A DNA stretch of 57,179 nt, taken from positions 1 to 57,179 of the forward strand of contig NZ_JBEXCV010000046.1 of the NCBI RefSeq assembly GCF_040605455.1. Direction: 5' to 3'. The notes under the pieces were generated by a model. The model ran no database searches, was not told where the DNA came from, and worked only from the letters and a program-made list of their open reading frames with translations. The translations under genes were made by a program, and so were the position numbers. Of the stretch, positions 52,236 through 57,179 are shown in pieces. The stretch's first letter is position 1; every line of letters begins with the position of its first letter. This DNA is from Embleya sp040605455 (GTDB taxonomy: Bacteria > Actinomycetota > Actinomycetes > Streptomycetales > Streptomycetaceae).

Positions 52236-52600
52236 TCAGAAGAACGGCTCTGTTCCGTAGTCGGTGGTGACGTTCCGTTGTCGTTGGAGGGGGATGTGAT
52301 GGCGGAGGAGGTCGAATCCAGCTCGGCCGTGCGTCTGGCGCATGATCCTCTTGCTGCGGGTGTTGACGCCTTCGGTGCGGCCGTTGTGGTAGTGGTGCGT
52401 GAGCCTGGCCACGAGGGTCTCGCGGTCGGGTTCGAGGTCGTTGCAGGTGGGCCGGGTCGGCGGCGCGGATTGCGGCGATCCGGTCGGTGAGCCGGGCGTC
52501 GTTGCCCGCAGCCGGGGTCGGCAGCTCGGCGAACCGGTGGACGCGCGCGGTGGGTTCGGTCGTTTCGGGGCGGGCGGCGGAGCCGCAAGTTTTGACGGCG
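52236..52600 (-). pseudogene. ISL3-type transposase, C-terminal remnant with frameshift
   Basis: Two minus-strand frames join into ISL3-like sequence: FAELPTPAAGNDARLTDRIA and AIRAADPAHLQ in one frame, then THHYHNGRTEGVNTRSKRIM and HGRAGFDLLRHHI in another. The catalytic N-terminal part is absent. It marks the right edge of the accessory island. Confidence 0.7.
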
Positions 52601-52644
52601 TGGCCCGGAGGGGCGCGGAGGGACGAGCGAAGCCGCCCAACAAG

Positions 52645-52676
52645 AAGGGTGGCCTCCATGGGAGACCACCCCTTTG
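52645..52676 (-). terminator. Possible terminator after the small membrane gene
   Basis: An imperfect inverted repeat (AGGGTGG-CCTCC / GGAG-CCACCCCT) lies about 20 bases beyond the stop of the 28-aa gene on the minus strand. Confidence 0.4.
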
Positions 52677-52692
52677 CCGAACCGCGGCCGAT

Positions 52693-52779
52693 TCAGGCCT
52701 GGTTGCGCTTCTTCGACACGACGAGCGCAACGCCCGCGGCGGCGGCGATCAGCAGGACGATCTTGAACAGCTTGCCCAT
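52693..52779 (-). CDS. 28-residue single-helix membrane protein
   Basis: ATG with GAGGGGG 9 bases upstream opens a 28-codon frame: MGKLFKIVLLIAAAAGVALV then VSKKRNQA. It has one transmembrane helix with a basic C-terminus. The strong ribosome site, hydrophobicity and a hairpin downstream support it. It resembles in style the tiny DLW-39-like actinomycete proteins but lacks their signature. Confidence 0.55.
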   Translation of the reverse strand: MGKLFKIVLLIAAAAGVALVVSKKRNQA

Positions 52780-53018
52780 GGAATGGACCCCCTCGATGAT
52801 CGGGACGAAGATGCGTCTCCCGACCGACAGAGGGTGCGGGGGACGATGTCCCGTGTGTACATAGACGCACGGGTCCCGTCGATCCCGGATCCCGTTGCCG
52901 GACGGGAGCCCGTCAATCTCGACTCTACGTCACCCGTTTGGCTCAAGGGTGGGGTGGTTTCAGGTCGGCGCGGCGGGCCCAACGCAGCCCACCTGCCCGC
53001 CAATTCGAACGAATCGCA

Positions 53019-53797
53019 CTATTGCGGATTATTCGGATTGCACGCCACCGCGATCACGTTGAACACCGCGCCCTGCGGGTCCTGGACCGCGGCCACCCGG
53101 CCGTACGGGGATTCCTCCGGGCCGCGCAGCACCTTGCCGCCCAGGTTGTCGACGCGATCGACGGTCTCGTCCGCGTCGCCCACCGCGAAGTAGACGGCCC
53201 AGTGCGGCGGCGGGCCGTCCTGGACACCCGCCACGCGGCCGCGCGGACGCCGTCGACGTGGAAGGCCGCGTAGTCGAAGTCCGCGTCGGACATGTCCTCG
53301 TAGGTGAAGTCGAACGCCGCCGCGTAGAAGTCCTCGGCCCGCGCGCTGTCCGGCGTGTACAGCTCGTTCCACACCACCGCGCCGGGCTCGTTGACCACAC
53401 CCGCGCCGCGGTGGTCGCCCGCCTGCCACACACCGAACACGCCGCCGGTCGGGTCGGCGGCCACCGCCATCCGGCCGAACGTCAGTACGTCCATCGGCGG
53501 CACGATCGCCGTGCCGCCGGCCGCACGGACCCGGTCGATCACCGCATCCGCGTCGTCCGCCGCCAGGTAGGTGGTCCACGCGACGGGCCCCTCCTGTCCG
53601 GGCCTGCGTCCCATCAGGCCGGCGACCGGGCGACCGCCGAGCGTGCAGGTCGTGTAGTGGCCCACATCGGCCGGCCCGATCTCCCCCTCCCAACCGAACA
53701 ACCCGTGATAGAAGGCCAGTCCGGCCCCGACGTCGGGCACGCCCAGGTCCACCCAGCACGGCACGCCGGTGGGATACCGCGAGGTCCACTCGCTCAT
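53019..53797 (-). pseudogene. Two-domain VOC protein with a frameshift
   Basis: The ATG at 53797 has GAGGAGG upstream. Domain 1 starts PCWVDLGVPDVGAGLAFYHG; domain 2 starts AVVWNELYTPDSARAEDFYA. The frame is lost at about 53232-53250, after AAFHVDG. The correct C-terminus (GVQDGPPPHWAVYFAVGDAD, ending NVIAVACNPNNPQ) continues in the next frame, as after a one-base deletion. The full length would be about 260 aa, normal for the family. A sequencing error in this GC-rich stretch is as likely as a true mutation. Confidence 0.8.
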
Positions 53798-53906
53798 CAC
53801 TGCCTCCTCGGATAGACACCGACAATTCGGGACGATCCGAGACCGATGCTGCCACCAGGGCCGGACATTGCTCGTCGGTGACCGCCGCACGAGGCAGGAT
53901 GCCCCT

Positions 53907-54749
53907 ATGAGTTCCCTGATCAAGGCGGCCGACCTGGCCGCAGCCCTGGACGGTTCGTCGCCGCCGCTGGTGCTCGACGTCACCTGGCAGCTCGGCGGCC
54001 CGCCCGGAATCGACTCCTACCGGATCGCCCACGTACCCGGCGCCCGCTTCGTCGACCTCGCCACGGAGTTGTCCGGACCGCACACCCCCACCGGCGCCGG
54101 AGGCCGGCATCCGATGCCGGAACCGGCCGCGTTCGGCGCGGCCATGCGCCGCCTGGGGATCGCCGCGGAGACCGACGTGGTCGTCTACGACGGAGGCCAG
54201 AGCGTCGCCGCGGCGCGGGCGTGGTGGCTGCTGCGCTACTTCGGCCACGACCGGGTGCGGGTGCTCGACGGCGGCTTCACGGCCTGGACGGCGCAGAACC
54301 TGCCGGTCACCGACGTGGTGCCCGAGCCCGCCCGGCCCGGCACGTTCGTCCCGCGTCCGGGCGGGATGAGCCGGCTGGACGCGGACGAGACCGCGGCGCT
54401 GGTGGCCGCCGGCGGCGTGTTGCTGGACGCGCGGGCCGGCGAGCGCTTCCGCGGCGAGAGCGAGCCGATCGACGCGAAGGCCGGCCACATTCCCGGCGCG
54501 GTCAGCGCGCCCGCGACCGAGTACACGCACCCCGACGGCCGGTTCCGCGAACCCGCCGAGCTCAAGGAGTACTTCGCCGCCCGGGGCGCGGTGCACGGTG
54601 CGCGGGTCGCCGCGTACTGCGGCTCCGGCGCGACCGCCGCGCACGAGGTGCTCGCCCTGTCCCTGGCCGGTGTCCCGGCCGCGCTGTACGCCGGGTCCTG
54701 GAGCGACTGGATTACGGATCCGCAGCGCCCGGTGGCCACCGGCGCGTAG
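53907..54749 (+). CDS. Sulfurtransferase (two rhodanese domains, SseA type)
   Basis: The protein has 280 aa from ATG at 53907. The inactive N-terminal rhodanese domain (PPLVLDVTWQLGG, YRIAHVPGARFVDLATEL) and the active C-terminal one (LLDARAGERFRGE, KAGHIPGAVSAP) end with the catalytic cysteine loop AYCGSGATAAHEV. The CGSG loop points to 3-mercaptopyruvate over thiosulfate. It is divergent from the VOC gene and convergent with sepH. Confidence 0.88.
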   Translation: MSSLIKAADLAAALDGSSPPLVLDVTWQLGGPPGIDSYRIAHVPGARFVDLATELSGPHTPTGAGGRHPMPEPAAFGAAMRRLGIAAETDVVVYDGGQSVAAARAWWLLRYFGHDRVRVLDGGFTAWTAQNLPVTDVVPEPARPGTFVPRPGGMSRLDADETAALVAAGGVLLDARAGERFRGESEPIDAKAGHIPGAVSAPATEYTHPDGRFREPAELKEYFAARGAVHGARVAAYCGSGATAAHEVLALSLAGVPAALYAGSWSDWITDPQRPVATGA

Positions 54750-54788
54750 CGCGCCCGGGCCCACGCCCGGCCGTTGCGGGCAACGAAA

Positions 54789-54818
54789 GAGCCGAGGGTC
54801 CGTCGGGACCCTCGGCTC
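54789..54818. terminator. Bidirectional terminator between sulfurtransferase gene and sepH
   Basis: A perfect 13-bp stem (GAGCCGAGGGTCC / GGACCCTCGGCTC) with a 4-base loop lies between convergent genes. Confidence 0.8.
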
Positions 54819-54840
54819 TCCTCGTATCCGTACGCGTCGA

Positions 54841-55932
54841 TCACTCGCGGCGTTTGCGCCTGCTCCCGAACACGATCTCGTCCCAACTGGGCACGGTCGC
54901 CCGGCGGCCGGGACGCACGCCGTCGGCCTCGGCCTGTCGGTCGGTGCTGCCGACCAGACGCTCGCGGTGCGGGCCGACCACACCGCGCGGCACCAGGACG
55001 TTCTCGTACGCGCTGCCCGCGCCCGCCGCCGCAGCGGGGGCCTGGGTCTCCTCTTCCTCGATCGGTTCGGCGCGCTCCGGGCGCTCCGGCCGCTCGGCGC
55101 GTTCGATCCGCTCGGCACGCTCGACGCGTTCGATCCGCTCCGGGCGTTCGGCGCGCTCGGACCGCTCGATGCTGCCCACGCGCGGGCGTTCGGCCAGTGC
55201 GGTCACGTCGATGCGCATCGGACCGGGGGAGACCGACTGGGTCTGCGGTTCACCGCGCAGGCCCGGGACCGCGTCCAGCAGGCTGGTGATCGCGTCGTCG
55301 TCGCTCTCGCGCGGGATGGTGGCCAGGCGCGGCCGAAACGGGAACGGGGTCTCGGACGCCGCCGGGTGTTCGCCGATCAGCGAACGGGCCTCGTCGTCGT
55401 TCGTGGTGACCAGCCGCCGGGGCGGATCGAAGCTCCAACTCGCGGAGCGCATCTCGCCGTCGGCGCGGTAGAGCAGCAGGATCTCCCAGCTGCCGTCGTC
55501 ACGCCGCCACGAATCCCACTGCACGGACTCGGAGTCCGCGCCGCGCAGGTGCAGGCGTTCGGTGACGATCTCGCCGAGCAGCGGACCGGTGGTCTCGCCC
55601 TGGCGGCGGATGGGGGTCTTGCGAGCGCGCTCGGCCATGAAGGCGCGTTCGGCGAGCACCGGACCCTCGAAACGCCGTACGCGGTCGACCGGGATGCCGG
55701 CGAGCTGTGCGACCTCCTCCGCGGTGGCACCGGCCCTTATCCGGGCCTGGATGTCACGCGGACGCAGTTGGCTCTCGACTTCGATCTCGATCTGGCCGAG
55801 CCTGGCGCGGTCACCCCTGACGGCGGCGCGGAGCCGTTCGTCGATGGGCAGCATGTACTCGGTGCCGTCGGCAGCCTTCAGCACCAACCGTGTGCCGTCG
55901 TTGCTGACGGCCACGACACGCAGTTCGGGCAT
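54841..55932 (-). CDS. sepH: Septation protein SepH
   Basis: The protein has 363 aa from ATG at 55932 with GGGAGG upstream. The N-terminal DUF3071 domain starts MPELRVVAVSNDGTRLVLKA and contains a helix-turn-helix-like stretch (LRPRDIQARIRAGATAEEVA). The C-terminal half is disordered, with Glu/Arg-rich repeats (ERIERVERAERIERAERPER), and ends in a basic tail. In Streptomyces SepH binds FtsZ and promotes its assembly during cell division. Confidence 0.9.
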   Translation of the reverse strand: MPELRVVAVSNDGTRLVLKAADGTEYMLPIDERLRAAVRGDRARLGQIEIEVESQLRPRDIQARIRAGATAEEVAQLAGIPVDRVRRFEGPVLAERAFMAERARKTPIRRQGETTGPLLGEIVTERLHLRGADSESVQWDSWRRDDGSWEILLLYRADGEMRSASWSFDPPRRLVTTNDDEARSLIGEHPAASETPFPFRPRLATIPRESDDDAITSLLDAVPGLRGEPQTQSVSPGPMRIDVTALAERPRVGSIERSERAERPERIERVERAERIERAERPERPERAEPIEEEETQAPAAAAGAGSAYENVLVPRGVVGPHRERLVGSTDRQAEADGVRPGRRATVPSWDEIVFGSRRKRRE

Positions 55933-56386
55933 GGGGACCTCCCGGGTGGTGCCTGCCGACGTCACCTGCGTCGTTGCTCCCGCTACGAGTGTGACCTGCC
56001 CAGCCTCGGCATGGCCACAACCTGACCGAGTTGTCCGGCGTGTCGGATTTATTACCTGGCTGGCCGAATTGCCTTGGTTACACCATTTCGGGTAGATACC
56101 GGGGCGGTGCCCCACCCTGACCTCTGCGGTCGGTCGCTTCCCCCTTCGCGCACAGGTCTTTCCGGAACCTCGCGTGAACAGTACTCCATTCGGGGGCTCT
56201 ACCGGGACACACCGCGCCGCATCGGCGCGTCCCGTTCGGACGAGTCGTTTTCGGCCGTCCGGGGTGATGTCGATCACAAGATTGGGCCGATCGGAACGAT
56301 GTGGATGGGCCGTTCAGTCCTAACCAGGGTGAAGTCCTGTTTTTCATGATTAACCACCGTCCGAGCACGGACGGGCAAGGAAAGTG
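55933..56386. other. Divergent intergenic region upstream of sepH and the last gene
   Basis: This 454-base space holds no gene I can support. It is less GC-rich than the genes and should contain both promoters; no specific site is convincing. Confidence 0.45.
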
Positions 56387-57179
56387 ATGCCGGAAAGGAC
56401 CGAGAATGAACGTCGCCGGATCGATGTCAACGCGGTGCAGGTTGTGGGCAGTGCCCTGGCGGCCATCTCCTCGGCGTTCCTGCTCTCCACGCTCGGTGTC
56501 GCCGGGACGGTGATCGGCGCCGCGCTCGCGAGCGTGGTCGCGACGGTCGGGAGCGCGGTCTACGTACACCTGTTCCGGCGCACCGGCGAGCAACTGCGCG
56601 ACGTGCGGGCGACGCTGAGCCCTCCGCACGAGGGCGGGCCGAGCCCGGACCCCACCGCGGTGCCGGATCGACCCACGGGCGTGGCCGAACGGCGACCGGC
56701 GAACGACGAGACGATGGTGCTGCCGGTCGGCGACTACGAGCGCGTCGACCCGAGTTTGGGTGCGCCGAGCGGTGGCGCCTCCCGGGCCGAGGCGGCGTCC
56801 GACGGCCTGGGCGACCGGCGGGTGTGGCTCGGCCGATCGTTGGTGGGGGCCGTGCTCGTGTTCGTCGTGGCGATGGGCGTCGTGACGCTCGCCGAGACCG
56901 CGATCGGCCGTTCGTTCGCCAGCCTGTTCGGCCACGGCGACGCGGGCGGCTCGACCATCTCGCGGATCGTCGAGGACCGGCCCGCCCGGCACGACACGCC
57001 CCAGCCGCCGACCGGTTCGACCCCGAACCCGACCGGCACCGGCACGTCGGCGCCCACTCGAAGCCCGGGCACCGACGACATGGGCACCCCGGGCGGGCCC
57101 GGCGGCGAAGGCGCCGGGGCGCTGCGCCTGACACAGGGCAGACGGGCGGGGATTTCGGCTTCTATATCCGATATGCGCC
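56387..57179 (+). CDS. Membrane protein with Pro/Thr/Gly-rich tail (3' end outside window)
   Basis: The frame is open from ATG 56387 (GTG at 56384 also possible; AAGGA upstream) to the window end, at least 264 codons. The hydrophobic region at about residues 17-60 (AAISSAFLLSTLGVAGTVIG, ALASVVATVGSAVYVHLF) may be two helices. A second segment lies at about 150-170 (LVGAVLVFVVAMGVVTLAE), followed by a low-complexity tail (TPQPPTGSTPNPTGTGTSAP). The function is unknown. A long minus-strand open frame here is a shadow. Confidence 0.75.
   Translation, partial: MPERTENERRRIDVNAVQVVGSALAAISSAFLLSTLGVAGTVIGAALASVVATVGSAVYVHLFRRTGEQLRDVRATLSPPHEGGPSPDPTAVPDRPTGVAERRPANDETMVLPVGDYERVDPSLGAPSGGASRAEAASDGLGDRRVWLGRSLVGAVLVFVVAMGVVTLAETAIGRSFASLFGHGDAGGSTISRIVEDRPARHDTPQPPTGSTPNPTGTGTSAPTRSPGTDDMGTPGGPGGEGAGALRLTQGRRAGISASISDMR

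Larger units (their letters stand above)
38585..52692. other. Accessory island carrying the RiPP cluster
   Basis: The island lies between the alkaline-phosphatase-type gene and the small membrane gene that precedes the core VOC/sulfurtransferase/sepH genes. It is edged by IS701-type and ISL3-type remnants, contains an intact IS481 element, and its left part is less GC-rich and non-coding. All these are signs of horizontal assembly. Confidence 0.7.

Overview
The window looks like chromosomal core DNA of a Streptomycetaceae actinomycete. It is very GC-rich, uses GTG and TTG starts and ATGA/GTGA gene overlaps freely, and carries an hrdB - trypsin-like protease - parE - parC - M16 peptidase pair - GNAT/acyl-CoA synthetase - DUF5998 - sepH order that recalls Streptomyces chromosomes. 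The genus cannot be fixed from sequence alone. Names are from reading motifs and recalling families; no database search was run.

Layout. Positions 1-22.5 kb are core: the 3' end of the principal sigma factor, a secreted trypsin-like protease, topoisomerase IV (parE at 2.3 kb, parC at 8.4-10.9 kb), a DUF485/acetate-symporter pair, an active/inactive M16 peptidase pair, a P-type ATPase, a lipoprotein, a medium-chain-type acyl-CoA synthetase, and a four-carbon acid-sugar kinase with a PdxA2-like dehydrogenase. Positions 22,614-31,850 are a 9.2-kb serine-integrase element inserted in a short intergenic repeat. Its ends can be placed to a few bases. It carries a GntR regulator, an XRE/DUF397 pair, phage-like small genes and a radical SAM + PIMT-like methyltransferase cassette with two small Cys-rich ORFs. 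Positions 32-38.6 kb return to core (psuG, VOC protein, GNAT/acyl-CoA synthetase fusion, DUF5998, alkaline-phosphatase-superfamily protein).

Positions 38.6-52.7 kb are a second accessory island, bounded by an IS701-type remnant (with a group II intron tail) on the left and an ISL3-type remnant on the right, with an intact IS481-type element inside. The island holds what seems to be a complete and unusual RiPP gene cluster: a tandem array of nearly identical 28-residue precursor genes ending in NPPITISVS, a hairpin, a radical SAM RiPP-maturase-type enzyme, a DUF5825-like protein, a prolyl oligopeptidase, a second S9 peptidase, a divergent MFS exporter and a TrmB/LuxR-type regulator. The simplest model is that the radical SAM enzyme modifies the C-terminal segment, the proline-specific peptidase cuts after Pro-Pro to free a modified ITISVS hexapeptide, and the MFS protein exports it. 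A run of N bases interrupts the array, as expected when an assembler meets near-identical 109-bp repeats.

Positions 52.7-57.2 kb are core again: a tiny membrane protein, a two-domain VOC protein with an apparent frameshift, a thiosulfate/mercaptopyruvate-type sulfurtransferase, the septation protein SepH, and a membrane protein that runs off the end of the window.
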